NCBI GenBank assembly: GCA_031548435.1
Contig: JAVBRA010000007.1
Location: 93,328 to 157,327 of the forward strand
DNA: 64,000 nt
Origin: JAVBRA01 sp031548435
GTDB lineage: Bacteria; Bacteroidota; Bacteroidia; Bacteroidales; Rikenellaceae
Direction: 5' to 3'
Below, in pieces: positions 18,130-26,443 of this stretch. Made by a program: the position numbers and the translations under genes. A model generated the notes under the pieces. The model did no database searches. It was given only the letters and a program-made list of their open reading frames with translations, and was not told where the DNA came from. Within the stretch, counting starts at the first letter, position 1; the number at the start of each line of letters is the position of its first letter.

Positions 18130-18173
18130 CACCTCTTTCGGACGGCGACCGCCGCTCTGAAAGGCCAAAGCGA

Positions 18174-18256
18174 GGGAGAATACCAGAGTGGCCAAATGGG
18201 GCAGACTGTAAATCTGCTGACGTACGTCTTCGGTGGTTCGAATCCATCTTCTCCCA
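18174..18256 (+). tRNA. tRNA-Tyr (anticodon GTA)
   Basis: Acceptor GGGAGAA pairs with TTCTCCC. The anticodon stem GCAGA/TCTGC holds loop CTGTAAA with GTA at 18208-18210. A long variable arm (class II) fits bacterial tRNA-Tyr; the T arm is GGTTCGAATCC. No CCA is encoded. Confidence 0.96.
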
Positions 18257-18271
18257 CGAAAAAACGATTTT

Positions 18272-18344
18272 GCGGAAATAGCTCAGTTGGTAGAGCACAA
18301 CCTTGCCAAGGTTGGGGTCGCGAGTTCGAGTCTCGTTTTCCGCT
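18272..18344 (+). tRNA. tRNA-Gly (anticodon GCC)
   Basis: Acceptor GCGGAAA pairs with TTTCCGC. D arm GCTCAGTTGGTAGAGC; anticodon stem CAACC/GGTTG with loop TTGCCAA (GCC at 18305-18307); T arm GTTCGAGTC. It lies 15 bp after tRNA-Tyr, in one transcript. Confidence 0.96.
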
Positions 18345-18350
18345 CTGTTA

Positions 18351-18389
18351 ATCAGCGATTTATCTAAATGATAGATCGCTGATTTTTTT
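18351..18389 (+). terminator. Intrinsic terminator of the tRNA operon
   Basis: ATCAGCGAT (18351-18359) pairs with ATCGCTGAT (18375-18383) and is followed by a run of T. Confidence 0.85.
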
Positions 18390-18461
18390 GTTTATGACGG
18401 TTGGAGGGCGATCTCAAAGCGTTTTCGAGGGAGGTATTTACTCTTTTGACCTCTTTATTTG

Positions 18462-19262
18462 TCATTTCCCATCAGGCAATCGGTTCGCTTTCAGCATTCC
18501 GTCGGCTCCGGCGCCGAATAGCGCGAAGTCGTACCGCACCGGGTCGGCGGGGTCGAGTCGCCGTAGCGCGGCGGTGATCTCCTCGACCGTGCGCCAGTCG
18601 TTCTGACGGCGCGCCAGCAACCCCAGATGCCTGCCAACCGAAGCCGAATGGACATCCAGCGGCAGATACAGCGCACTGGCCGGGATCGCAGGCCACAAAC
18701 CGAAATCAACCCCGCGGCCGTCGCGGCGCACCATCCAGCGCAGGAACATGTTCAGCCGCTTGCACGCCGCCCCTTTATCGATGGACGACACATGTTTGCG
18801 GAGACGGGCGGGGTGCGGCTGGGTAAAAAACAACCCGTGGAAAGAAGAGAGCACGCTCCGCAGATCGCCCGTCCGCAGGTATTCCGATTCAAAAAATCCG
18901 CCCAACCCACCGTGGTGAACATAAATATTCCGCAGCGACCGGACAAAAAAGAGGGCGTCTTCGCCATTGAACGTGCGGTGGACGAACGGCAGCAGGACGC
19001 GCAGATCACTCTCCGAGGCGTTTAAAACAAAATCATGCGGGGCGTCCCCCATCAGTTCTATCAGGCGCCGGCCGTTTCCCACGATCGACTTGCGCTGTCC
19101 CCAGGCAATGGTCGCCGCCAGAAAACCGGCGATCTCGACGTCTTCTTTTTTCGCATACCGATGGGGAATGGAAACCGGATCGGCCTCCACGAACGCCGGC
19201 ATGTTATAGCGGTCGTGGAGCCCGTCGAGCAGCTCTTTGAGCGCAGCGGAGGGAGCAACCAT
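18462..19262 (-). CDS. TIGR02757 / DUF2400 family protein
   Basis: 266 residues. The family marks are present: RYAKKEDVEIAGFLAATIAWGQRKSIVGNGRRLIELMGDAPHDFV near the N-terminus and LDVHSASVGRHLGLLARRQNDWRTVEEITAALRRLDPADPVRYDFALFGAG at the C-terminus, which has a helix-hairpin look. Proteins of this family are widespread in Bacteroidetes and have no settled function; a DNA-glycosylase-like helical fold is possible but unproven. The start overlaps the stop of the ABC ATPase gene by 1 bp (TGATG). Confidence 0.88.
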   Translation of the reverse strand: MVAPSAALKELLDGLHDRYNMPAFVEADPVSIPHRYAKKEDVEIAGFLAATIAWGQRKSIVGNGRRLIELMGDAPHDFVLNASESDLRVLLPFVHRTFNGEDALFFVRSLRNIYVHHGGLGGFFESEYLRTGDLRSVLSSFHGLFFTQPHPARLRKHVSSIDKGAACKRLNMFLRWMVRRDGRGVDFGLWPAIPASALYLPLDVHSASVGRHLGLLARRQNDWRTVEEITAALRRLDPADPVRYDFALFGAGADGMLKANRLPDGK

Positions 19263-19915
19263 CAGGGTACGATCAGTCCGTCGACCATTTCGATCTTGCG
19301 GTCGGACATCCCGGCCAGCGACTCATCGTGGGTGACAATGACAAACGTGTGGCCGAACTTGTCGCGCAGTTCAAAGAACAGGTTGTGCAACTCCTGCCGG
19401 TTTTTTGTGTCGAGGTTGCCCGACGGCTCGTCGGCCAGGATCACCGGAGGATTGTTGATCAGCGCCCGGGCCACAGCCACGCGCTGCTGCTCGCCTCCCG
19501 ACAGTTCGGCCGGTTTGTGCGTCAGCCGGTGCCCCATGCCCAGCAGTTCCAGCAACTCTTTGGCCCTCGCTTCGACCTCGGTTCGGGAGCGGCGGGCGAT
19601 GTAGCCAGGAATGCACACGTTCTCGAACGCGTTGAACTCGGGCAGCAAGTGGTGGAACTGGAACACGAACCCGATGCGGCTGCCCCGAAACTGCGAGATA
19701 TTTTTCCGCCCCAGGCGATGCACCTGGATGCCGTCGATGACGATTTCGCCGCTGTCGGGATCGCTCAACGTGCCCAGGATCTGCAACAGGGTGGTTTTGC
19801 CCGCCCCGCTCGGCCCCACGATCGACACCACTTCGCCCCGGCCCACGCTCAGGTCGATGCCCTTGAGCACCTGCAGGTCGCCGTACGATTTCTTAATTCC
19901 TTTGGTCGTTATCAT
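19262..19915 (-). CDS. ABC transporter ATP-binding protein, LolD-like
   Basis: 217 residues from the ATG at 19915 (an ATG at 19933 is also in frame). Walker A GPSGAGKTT (34-42), signature LSGGEQQR, Walker B ILADEPSGNLD and switch histidine VIVTHD are all present. The SGNLD ending is typical of LolD, which drives lipoprotein release with LolC/E, but no permease gene is adjacent. The gene starts inside the 3' end of folP on the same strand. Confidence 0.92.
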   Translation of the reverse strand: MITTKGIKKSYGDLQVLKGIDLSVGRGEVVSIVGPSGAGKTTLLQILGTLSDPDSGEIVIDGIQVHRLGRKNISQFRGSRIGFVFQFHHLLPEFNAFENVCIPGYIARRSRTEVEARAKELLELLGMGHRLTHKPAELSGGEQQRVAVARALINNPPVILADEPSGNLDTKNRQELHNLFFELRDKFGHTFVIVTHDESLAGMSDRKIEMVDGLIVP

Positions 19916-20747
19916 TTTCCGAATAGATTTCAAACAATTTCACCACCTGCACCGCCTCGGACACATCGTGCACCCGCAGGATCGACACTCCCTGCCGCAA
20001 CAGTTCCCAGTTGAGGGCCGCCGTTCCAATGAGCGCACGATCGGGATCGACGCCCAGCGGCTTCCAGATCATCGACTTGCGCGAGAGGCCGCCCAACACC
20101 GGACACCCGAGTCCGACCAACCGGTGCAGCTCCTTGAGCAGTATGTAGTTCTGCCGTACGTCTTTCGAGAACCCGAACCCCGGATCAACAATCAACTCCC
20201 GGATCCCCGCCCGGCGGCACTGGGCGATTTTCTCGGCGAACCAGGCAAGCACCTCACCCGCCACGTCGCCGTAAAGCAGGTTCGGCGCGTCGTTCATGGT
20301 GGCCGGAGCGCCCCGCATATGCATGGCCACGTAAGGCAGGCCGAGCTCCGCCACCACCGGAATCATCTCGGGGTCGAGCCCGCCGCCCGAAATATCGTTG
20401 ACCATCACCGGGCCAAACCGCTCCACCACCGCACGAACCACCTGCGAGCGGAACGTGTCGACCGAAACCACCGCCTGTGGGGCCAGCCGCACAGCCGCTT
20501 CCACTCCCCTCAACACCCGTTCGGTCTCTTCGCCCGCCGGAACATCGGCCGCACCTGGCCGCGAGGAATACCCCCCCACGTCAAGGATCGCCGCTCCGCC
20601 GCGGGCCGCCTTTACAACCATCGCCTCAAGCCCGCCGGGGCCCGACGCCCGGCTGCCGGCATAGAACGAGTCGGGCGTCACGTTGACGATCGCCATCACC
20701 GCCGGATGCGACAGATCGAGCCTTTTCTCTCCGATTTCGATTGTCAT
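19893..20747 (-). CDS. folP: Dihydropteroate synthase
   Basis: 284 residues. It joins p-aminobenzoate to the pterin diphosphate in folate synthesis. Conserved parts are AIVNVTPDSFYAGSR, ILDVGGYSSRPGA, SVDTFRSQVV, VNDISGG, IVDPGFGFSKD and GLSRKSMI. Sulfonamides target this enzyme. The minus strand has TATATTTG (complement of 20766-20773), a -7 promoter box 19 bp upstream of the start. Confidence 0.95.
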   Translation of the reverse strand: MTIEIGEKRLDLSHPAVMAIVNVTPDSFYAGSRASGPGGLEAMVVKAARGGAAILDVGGYSSRPGAADVPAGEETERVLRGVEAAVRLAPQAVVSVDTFRSQVVRAVVERFGPVMVNDISGGGLDPEMIPVVAELGLPYVAMHMRGAPATMNDAPNLLYGDVAGEVLAWFAEKIAQCRRAGIRELIVDPGFGFSKDVRQNYILLKELHRLVGLGCPVLGGLSRKSMIWKPLGVDPDRALIGTAALNWELLRQGVSILRVHDVSEAVQVVKLFEIYSENDNDQRN

Positions 20748-20765
20748 GGTTCGCGTTTAATTCTA

Positions 20766-20773
20766 CAAATATA
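20766..20773 (-). promoter_or_regulatory. Candidate -7 promoter element of folP
   Basis: TATATTTG on the minus strand matches TAnnTTTG; no clear -33 box. Confidence 0.5.
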
Positions 20774-20988
20774 TACTTTTGTCCGGGATGTCGGTGCATC
20801 CGGCGTTCGTTTGCGTGCTGATACAAACGATCTCCCGAACGGCCGAAGGCTCCCGGACGACGACGCGGGCCGGAATCCTGCAGGCCACGGCTTGCATGGA
20901 GTGCGCCCCGTAAATTCAGCGGCTTCACAGACGCCTTTGTTGCCACGGATCGCTTGGTTGCGATCGCGGCTGAAACAAGGTTTTTGTT

Positions 20989-21285
20989 ATGCAGAATGGG
21001 ACAGAGCTGCCGACCGCGCCTCTTTTCCATGCAACGAGCAGCCGCTTTTTCTTCCCGGCTTCGGGCCGGCGCGACCACACCACCGGCGGCATGGCTCTTG
21101 TTTCCAGCTACGGGTACGACTGGTCTGCCTCGCCGCATAGCGTGACGTTCGGGTACACTCTGTACTCCCATAGCACCAATGTCGCCCCGGGCTTCAACTA
21201 CCTGCGTGCATATGGGCTGCCGGTGCGTTGTCTCCAAGCGTTTACGATCGTCGTCCGTTTTTTTAATTTGATCCCATGGAACTGA
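20989..21285 (+). pseudogene. Orphan C-terminal fragment of a FISUMP/C-type-lectin-like protein
   Basis: A 98-codon frame reads FFFPASGRRDHTTGG, then SSYGYDWSASP and RAYGLPVRCLQAF. This is the closing pattern of Fibrobacter succinogenes major paralogous (FISUMP) domains: FPASGYR, then G-x-YWSxSP, then RAxGxPVRCxQ. No signal peptide or upstream domain is present and the 240 bp before it carry no convincing gene. It is probably a relic or a cassette-like copy. Its last codons overlap the pgeF start. Whether it is translated is unknown. Confidence 0.6.
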
Positions 21286-22064
21286 TTCGTTTCGAAAAAT
21301 TGACCCTGTGCGACGAAGTCGTCCACTTCCAGACCACGCGCCCGGGAGGAGGCTCCGGCGGTAGTTGCAGCGGCCTCAACCTGGGGTTCAACACGCCCGA
21401 CGATCCGTTGACGGTGCTGGAGAACCGCAAAAAACTGGCTCAGTTGCTCGACGTGCCGTTGGGTCGGTTTGTTTTCTGCAACCAAACCCATGGCACCCGC
21501 GTTGGCGCGGTGACCGCCGCCGATGCGGGGCGGGGCGCTTTCGACCCGACCGACGCCATCGAAAGCACCGACGCCCTGATCACCGACTGCCCCGGCGTGA
21601 TGCTGGCGGTTCAAACCGCCGACTGCATTCCCGTTTTGTGTTACGACCCGATACGCCAGGCGGTTGCAGCCATCCATGCCGGATGGAAAGGCACGCTCGG
21701 AAACATCGCCGCCAAAACCATCGCCGCCATGACAGAACGGTTCGGCACCCGCCCCGCAGACGTCATTGCCGGGATAGGGGTCGGCGCCGGAGTGTGCTGC
21801 TACGAGGTCGGAGATGAGGTTGTGGAGAAATTAATTCCTTTATTTAGCAATTATTTCGATTATATAGGAAAAAATAACAAGGGAAATAACTACCTTGACC
21901 TGAAAGGCATCAACCGCCGCCTGCTCATCGAAGCCGGGGTTTTGCCTGAAAACATATCGGCCCGGCCCGAATGTTCGATCTGCGAGAACGAACGTTTCTT
22001 CTCGGCCCGCTCGCATCCCGAAGGCACCGGACGGATGGCGTGCGGAATTCTGATAAGAAAATAG
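21276..22064 (+). CDS. pgeF: Peptidoglycan editing factor / polyphenol oxidase family (YfiH, laccase domain)
   Basis: 262 residues. Family motifs are NQTHGTRVGAV, TADCIPVLCYDP and IHAGWKGT, which supply the metal-binding His/Cys residues, plus SARSHPEGTGRMACGI at the end. In other bacteria this protein removes wrongly incorporated residues from peptidoglycan precursors; purine nucleoside activity is also known for the family. The central linker (LFSNYFDYIGKNNKGNNYLD) uses AT-richer codons than the rest. Confidence 0.92.
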   Translation: MELIRFEKLTLCDEVVHFQTTRPGGGSGGSCSGLNLGFNTPDDPLTVLENRKKLAQLLDVPLGRFVFCNQTHGTRVGAVTAADAGRGAFDPTDAIESTDALITDCPGVMLAVQTADCIPVLCYDPIRQAVAAIHAGWKGTLGNIAAKTIAAMTERFGTRPADVIAGIGVGAGVCCYEVGDEVVEKLIPLFSNYFDYIGKNNKGNNYLDLKGINRRLLIEAGVLPENISARPECSICENERFFSARSHPEGTGRMACGILIRK

Positions 22065-22072
22065 TATCTTTG
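22065..22072 (+). promoter_or_regulatory. Candidate -7 promoter element of the small lipoprotein/ogt unit
   Basis: TATCTTTG overlaps the end of pgeF region, 30 bp before the lipoprotein start. No clear -33 box. Confidence 0.5.
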
Positions 22073-22101
22073 TATGAAATAAACCAAAACATCTGTCGAC
22101 T

Positions 22102-22566
22102 ATGAAAAAGATCATCCTGCTTTGCGCGTTGGTCGGGGCGGCGCAGCTTGTCTCGTGCGGAACCCGCTCAGGCAAGAAAAGCGCACCGGAAACCAAGGAT
22201 CAAACCCAGCAACCGCCTGTCGGAAGCGACAAGGACGAACACGGATGCATCGGCTCGGCCGGCTACCGGTGGTCGGAGGTGCAGCAGAAATGCATCCGCT
22301 ATTTCGAGGAAGGGGTCAGGTTCGTCCCGGCCACCGGCGGCGAAACCACGTTGGCGGCCTACGCCGTATTCAGCGCCGACTCGCTGAAGGCGGAACTGTC
22401 GATTCCGGGGCAGGAAAAAAACGACATCCTCGACCGTCAGGCGTGCGACACCTACGGCTGCGTATGGAAAACCGCGGCGGCAGACACCAAAGTGCTGTTC
22501 AAAGACCCCGCAACAGGATGGAACATTGCCCAGGGTAAAGACGTGATTTACAAAGAAGCAAAATAA
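22102..22566 (+). CDS. Small lipoprotein with GCIGSAGYxWSEVxxxCIR motif
   Basis: 154 residues. The lipobox is LVSCG (Cys19), followed by a charged linker. DEHGCIGSAGYRWSEVQQKCIRYFEEG (about 50-75) is a two-cysteine motif shared by many small exported proteins. The C-terminal half has a second Cys pair (QACDTYGCVWKTA) and beta-strand character. It overlaps ogt by 1 bp (TAATG), so the two are coupled. I do not recognise a function. Confidence 0.75.
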   Translation: MKKIILLCALVGAAQLVSCGTRSGKKSAPETKDQTQQPPVGSDKDEHGCIGSAGYRWSEVQQKCIRYFEEGVRFVPATGGETTLAAYAVFSADSLKAELSIPGQEKNDILDRQACDTYGCVWKTAAADTKVLFKDPATGWNIAQGKDVIYKEAK

Positions 22567-23072
22567 TGGCCGGGCTCAAATACACCACCATCGACACCCC
22601 GTTGGGCACGCTTTACGCCGCCGCCACGGACGAGGGGGTGTGCATGCTCGAATTCGACCAGAAGCGCCAGAAAAAAACGCTCGGAGAACTCGAAAAAGCC
22701 TGTGATGCCAAAGCCGAAAAAGGCAACTCGCCCCATTTCGGCCTGTTGAAGGAAGAACTGGCGCAATACTTCGGCGGAAAGCTGTCGGAATTCACGGTGC
22801 CGGTGGCCCTGTACGGCAGCGACTTCCAGAAAACAGTGTGGAACACCCTGATGCTCATTCCCTACGGACAAACATGGTCGTACGCCCAACAGGCCGGGAA
22901 GATGGGGCGTCCGTCAGCCGTGCGTGCCGTGGCCAACGCCAACGGGGCCAACAAGGTATCGATCATCATTCCCTGCCATCGGGTCATCGCCTCAAGCGGC
23001 AATCTGGCCGGATACGGCGGCGGCGTGTGGCGGAAGGAGAAACTGATCGAACTGGAAAAAACGCAACAGTAG
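22566..23072 (+). CDS. ogt: Methylated-DNA--[protein]-cysteine S-methyltransferase
   Basis: 168 residues. A suicide repair protein that takes the methyl group from O6-methylguanine. The active site is IIPCHRVI with acceptor Cys137, preceded by a helix-turn-helix region GRPSAVRAVANANGANK whose arginine flips the base. The length is that of Ogt/MGMT without an Ada domain. A terminator follows. Confidence 0.94.
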   Translation: MAGLKYTTIDTPLGTLYAAATDEGVCMLEFDQKRQKKTLGELEKACDAKAEKGNSPHFGLLKEELAQYFGGKLSEFTVPVALYGSDFQKTVWNTLMLIPYGQTWSYAQQAGKMGRPSAVRAVANANGANKVSIIIPCHRVIASSGNLAGYGGGVWRKEKLIELEKTQQ

Positions 23073-23087
23073 TTTCGGAACAACGGC

Positions 23088-23117
23088 AAAAGCCGCCCAT
23101 TGACAGGGCGGCTTTTT
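23088..23117 (+). terminator. Intrinsic terminator after ogt
   Basis: AAAAGCCGCCC (23088-23098) pairs with GGGCGGCTTTTT (23106-23117), loop ATTGACA; T run follows on both strands' reading, so it may be bidirectional. Confidence 0.9.
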
Positions 23118-23278
23118 CATGCCCCCCTTCGACGTTACGTCCTTAGTTATCGGAGCGACACGGCGAAAGGGAACAAATCATGCCCGGTAACGCGCTGCCC
23201 CGGAACGGAGGACGGGGATCTATCGTCGGGCGATACACGCCTCCCCAACATTTCAAGGCGGAGTTTCGGAAAAAAGAG

Positions 23279-23286
23279 TATATTTG
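23279..23286 (+). promoter_or_regulatory. Candidate -7 promoter element of the GH172 gene
   Basis: TATATTTG, 27 bp before the start at 23314. A longer reading frame from 23284 begins inside this box and was rejected for that reason. Confidence 0.55.
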
Positions 23287-23313
23287 TACTCCATCCCAAA
23301 ACGAAGCATTCCA

Positions 23314-25395
23314 ATGAAGCCTCTTTCACTGTTCCTGTGCGCACTGCTCATTCCCGCGGCCATCTGCGCCGCTCCCCGGCAAACCGTCACCACCGGCACC
23401 CTGCTGGACGAGATGACCGACCTGCAACGGCTGGCTTCGATGCCGTCCGCCCCTTACAAAAACATCCAGTTCTCGTCGTACGACCGCCAGAGCCGATCGG
23501 TTTCGGAGCCGGGTTGGTTCGCCAACTCGGACGGGTTCGGAGGAGAAACGATCCCCGCTTTCGAACAGGTGATCGCAGCTCCCGACGGGCAGGGCATCGG
23601 AACGTACCTGATCTGCGACGTGAAAGGGCCGGGCGCGGTGTTGCGCCTGTGGACGGCCACCATCGACGGCGACATCCGGATGTTCCTCGACGGCAGCAGA
23701 ACGCCTGTGTTCGAGGGCAGGGCCATTGATTTCTTCTGGAATTTCGCGGCGGCAATGGACGGCAGCCTCGATCCCGAACAGCTCAAAGGAACGATCCGGC
23801 AATTCGACGCCACTTATTTCCCCATCCCCTTCGCCAAACAATGCCGCATCGAATGGACGGGCGACATCCGAAAAGCGCACTTCTATCACGTCGGAGTACG
23901 CCTTTATACCGCGAACGTGAGCGTCGAGACGTTCAAGCCTTCCGACATTAAGAAATACCGCACCGACCTCGACCGGGCCATCGACCGCCTTAAAGACCGG
24001 CAGACGGCATCCGGCCCGGCAACCGGAGGCCAGGCCATAAACACAACCGTCACCCCGCACAACCGCACCGTTGTCACGACGCTTGCGGGCAGCCGGGCCG
24101 TCACCTCGCTGCAATTGCGGGTCGACGCCCCGGACACCGACCGCGCCCTGCGCCAATCCATCCTGAGGATTTATTTCGACGGGGCATCCGTTCCGCAGGT
24201 CGAGTCGCCGGTGGGAGATTTCTTCGGGGCGGCCCCGGGCGTCAACCCCTACCAATCGCTGCCGATGTCCGTGTGGCCCGACGGGACGATGGAATCGCGA
24301 TGGGTGATGCCGTTCAGGGACTCGGCCCGGATCGAGATCCTGAACTTCTCGGACGAAACGGTCAAAATCACCGGAGCCGTCAAAACAGAGCCCCACCCGT
24401 GGGACGGCGCCCGTTCGATGCATTTCCGCGCACGCTGGAGGGCCGATTACGACTTGCAGGGGTCGAACACCGAGATTTCGGACATCCCCTATCTGCTGGC
24501 CATGGGACAGGGACGCGTGGTAGGAGCCGCCTGCTACCTGCTCAACCCCACGCACGTTCCCTCGTCGTGGGGCAACTGGTGGGGCGAGGGCGACGAAAAG
24601 ATCTTCGTCGATGACACGAAATCACCTGCCTTCTATGGCACCGGATCGGAAGATTATTTCAACTACTCCTGGTCGGCGGAAGAGATCTTCGAATACCCCT
24701 ACTGCGGACAGCCGCGCAACGACGGCCCGGCCAACCGCGGCTTCGTCGCCAACTTCCGCTGGCACATCACCGACGACCTGCCGTTCTACGACCAGCTGGC
24801 ATTCTACATGGAACTGTGGACACACGGCGACGTCCCCGGATTCGCCTACGCCCGCATGGTGTACGCCTATGGCCGCCCCGGAATGCTCGACGACCACAAA
24901 ACCATCATCCCCGACGACGTCCGCCCGCTTTCGCTTCCCGCCTGGGATCCGGTGGGCTACCGTCCCCATTCGGCCCCGTGCCGCTTTGTCCCGGCCGAAG
25001 ATGCGGTGTCCAAACGCAACAATCCGCCGCTGAGGTACGAATACGGCAACCTGTGGGCGGGCGGAAGATTGCTCGTATGGTCGCCCGTTGCCTCCGGCGA
25101 CTCGCTGACGTTCAACATCAGCAGCGCCGCGGCCAAAAAGGCGGATATGTACCTGACCGTAGCGCACACCCCCTCGGGCGGACGCTTCAGGCTCTACATC
25201 AACGGCGCGGAAGTGAAGATCGTAAACCGCCCGGAAGAACCCTCCACGGTGAGCCTGCGCGACGACCACCGCACCCTGTCGCGCACCCTGCAAACCGAAC
25301 CGGTCGAGTTCCGCCAGGGCAACAATGAGTTAACTCTTAAAAGCGCCGACGCCTCCGGAACCGAGATCGGCATCGATTTCTTCTGGGTGAAATAA
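23314..25395 (+). CDS. GH172-family glycosidase (DUF2961), exported
   Basis: 693 residues from the ATG at 23314, which opens a signal peptide (MKPLSLFLCALLIPAAICA). The DUF2961 body shows GPGAVLRLWTA, MSVWPDGTMESRWVMPF, WGEGDEKIFVDD, FYGTGSEDYFNYSW and FRWHITDDLPF. GH172 members with known activity act on alpha-D-fructofuranosides and related arabinofuranosides; the substrate here is not known. A C-terminal beta-sandwich (about 570-690) may bind carbohydrate. It is a single-gene unit. Confidence 0.88.
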   Translation: MKPLSLFLCALLIPAAICAAPRQTVTTGTLLDEMTDLQRLASMPSAPYKNIQFSSYDRQSRSVSEPGWFANSDGFGGETIPAFEQVIAAPDGQGIGTYLICDVKGPGAVLRLWTATIDGDIRMFLDGSRTPVFEGRAIDFFWNFAAAMDGSLDPEQLKGTIRQFDATYFPIPFAKQCRIEWTGDIRKAHFYHVGVRLYTANVSVETFKPSDIKKYRTDLDRAIDRLKDRQTASGPATGGQAINTTVTPHNRTVVTTLAGSRAVTSLQLRVDAPDTDRALRQSILRIYFDGASVPQVESPVGDFFGAAPGVNPYQSLPMSVWPDGTMESRWVMPFRDSARIEILNFSDETVKITGAVKTEPHPWDGARSMHFRARWRADYDLQGSNTEISDIPYLLAMGQGRVVGAACYLLNPTHVPSSWGNWWGEGDEKIFVDDTKSPAFYGTGSEDYFNYSWSAEEIFEYPYCGQPRNDGPANRGFVANFRWHITDDLPFYDQLAFYMELWTHGDVPGFAYARMVYAYGRPGMLDDHKTIIPDDVRPLSLPAWDPVGYRPHSAPCRFVPAEDAVSKRNNPPLRYEYGNLWAGGRLLVWSPVASGDSLTFNISSAAAKKADMYLTVAHTPSGGRFRLYINGAEVKIVNRPEEPSTVSLRDDHRTLSRTLQTEPVEFRQGNNELTLKSADASGTEIGIDFFWVK

Positions 25396-25455
25396 ATACG
25401 CTTCGCCGGTTTAAAGGGCGGATTCATTTCGCCTGCCGGCGTGGCCATCCTTTTT

Positions 25456-25533
25456 GTCATTGCCCAAAAGCAGCCCAAAAGGCTACGGGCCCGACAAAAT
25501 TCTCGCTGAAGGTTCCCTATCGGGTGCAATGAC
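25456..25533. repeat. Imperfect palindromic repeat
   Basis: GTCATTGC (25456-25463) pairs with GCAATGAC (25526-25533), with further short complementary segments inside. It lies between the GH172 gene and the left end of the integrated element and resembles other intergenic palindromes in the window. Confidence 0.55.
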
Positions 25534-25607
25534 GAGGGATTTGTTATACTCCGCTTCTTCCTTGATAAAAAAACGCAACCAAAAACATCAAGCGAAGGGA
25601 ATAAACC

Positions 25608-25756
25608 CAGTGTGCAACATTTCACCTCAAAATGCCGTAAAATCGCCTTTTTAAAAGGGATTAAAACAAAAAAACAGGAACCTACAAAAATTGTAAGTTC
25701 CTGCACTTCAGAGCTGATGGCGGGAATTGAACCCGCGACCCCTTCCTTACCAAGGA
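25608..25756. repeat. Left attachment repeat of the integrated element, with 3' half of tRNA-Thr
   Basis: 149 bp nearly identical to 31009-31157 (two substitutions and two single-base A-run differences). It contains the 3' half of the tRNA-Thr gene (25712-25756) and its terminator hairpin (25676-25702). Identity stops within the anticodon stem, after CCAAGGA. This is the displaced half-copy left by site-specific integration. Confidence 0.92.
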
Positions 25757-25845
25757 TATGTGACACAGAAAGATGCGGTTCATTTCCATCTGAAAATCAA
25801 TCCATTGTAAGGTTCCAAAAAGGCTGATTGAAGTGATGTACAACA

Positions 25846-25856
25846 CAGTGTGCAAC
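25846..25856 (+). promoter_or_regulatory. CAGTGTGCAAC direct repeat, candidate integrase arm site
   Basis: Same 11-mer as at 25608-25618, 30997-31007 and 31009-31019. Copies near both ends of the element suit arm-type recombinase binding sites (inference). Confidence 0.5.
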
Positions 25857-25899
25857 TACTCGAAATCTTGATGCTCCTGCTGGTTAATATTTTATTTTG

Positions 25900-25919
25900 A
25901 TCCTATTATAATGGAAAGG
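25900..25919 (+). repeat. Near-palindromic 20-mer, copy 1 of 3
   Basis: ATCCTATTATAATGGAAAGG, 18 of 20 identical to the minus-strand copy at 29631-29653. It abuts the stop codon of the protease gene. Confidence 0.6.
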
Positions 25920-26372
25920 TTATATTTGGTGTAATTTCATTCTGGAGCAGTCCACAATCAATTTGTGCTTCTGCAAGAACTCGCAGCCTAACACTCCTAC
26001 TGCAATTTTTCTTTTGTTTATCTGAAAGTAGTCGCACAGACAGGGATCAATGTAAAACACTTCGGAATAATTCTCCCCCTCGACTTCAAAATCAAGTTTG
26101 ACCATCTTACATATCCGCCTCACTCCATCCCTGCATACAATCCGCTTAGAGCCGACCTCTGCATAAGCAGGTTTTTTGCAATAATAATTTCTTATTTGCT
26201 CTTCTGCCGGAGGCTCCCAGTGAATAAACTCCATGAAGCATTTATCAAGCATATTGTACCTTGTTCCGGTATCTACCAGAAAAGAAAATCCTGCGCCCTC
26301 GACCATAACAAAAAGAGTCGGCGTTCCTAACCTACTTTGATCCAATTTATAACCGTTTTTGTTTGGTGTCAT
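25920..26372 (-). CDS. Retropepsin-like aspartic protease-fold protein of the element
   Basis: 150 residues from the ATG at 26372 (a GTG at 26396 is also possible). FLVDTGTRYNML holds the DTG catalytic triad (Asp34-Thr-Gly36). About 90 residues later IAVGVLGCEFLQKHKLIVD (VLG at 127-129) matches the hydrophobic-hydrophobic-Gly motif and following helix of single-domain retropepsins. Such enzymes act as homodimers. No signal peptide, so cytoplasmic. It is the last gene of the TerB-like operon. Substrate unknown. Confidence 0.7.
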   Translation of the reverse strand: MTPNKNGYKLDQSRLGTPTLFVMVEGAGFSFLVDTGTRYNMLDKCFMEFIHWEPPAEEQIRNYYCKKPAYAEVGSKRIVCRDGVRRICKMVKLDFEVEGENYSEVFYIDPCLCDYFQINKRKIAVGVLGCEFLQKHKLIVDCSRMKLHQI

Positions 26373-26443
26373 AAAGCAATACTGTTGGAATCCCACATAA
26401 ATCCATTAAGCGAAAGTTACTACCTGATATAATTCCCTGCGAT

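Noticed and set aside
19611..21140. Long plus-strand frame opposite folP and the LolD-like gene
   Set aside because: Antisense to two certain genes. Only the part after about 20989, in another frame, shows FISUMP homology.
25608..25756. Second functional tRNA-Thr
   Set aside because: Only the 3' half is present; the 5' half and D arm are missing, so it is the left attachment repeat.
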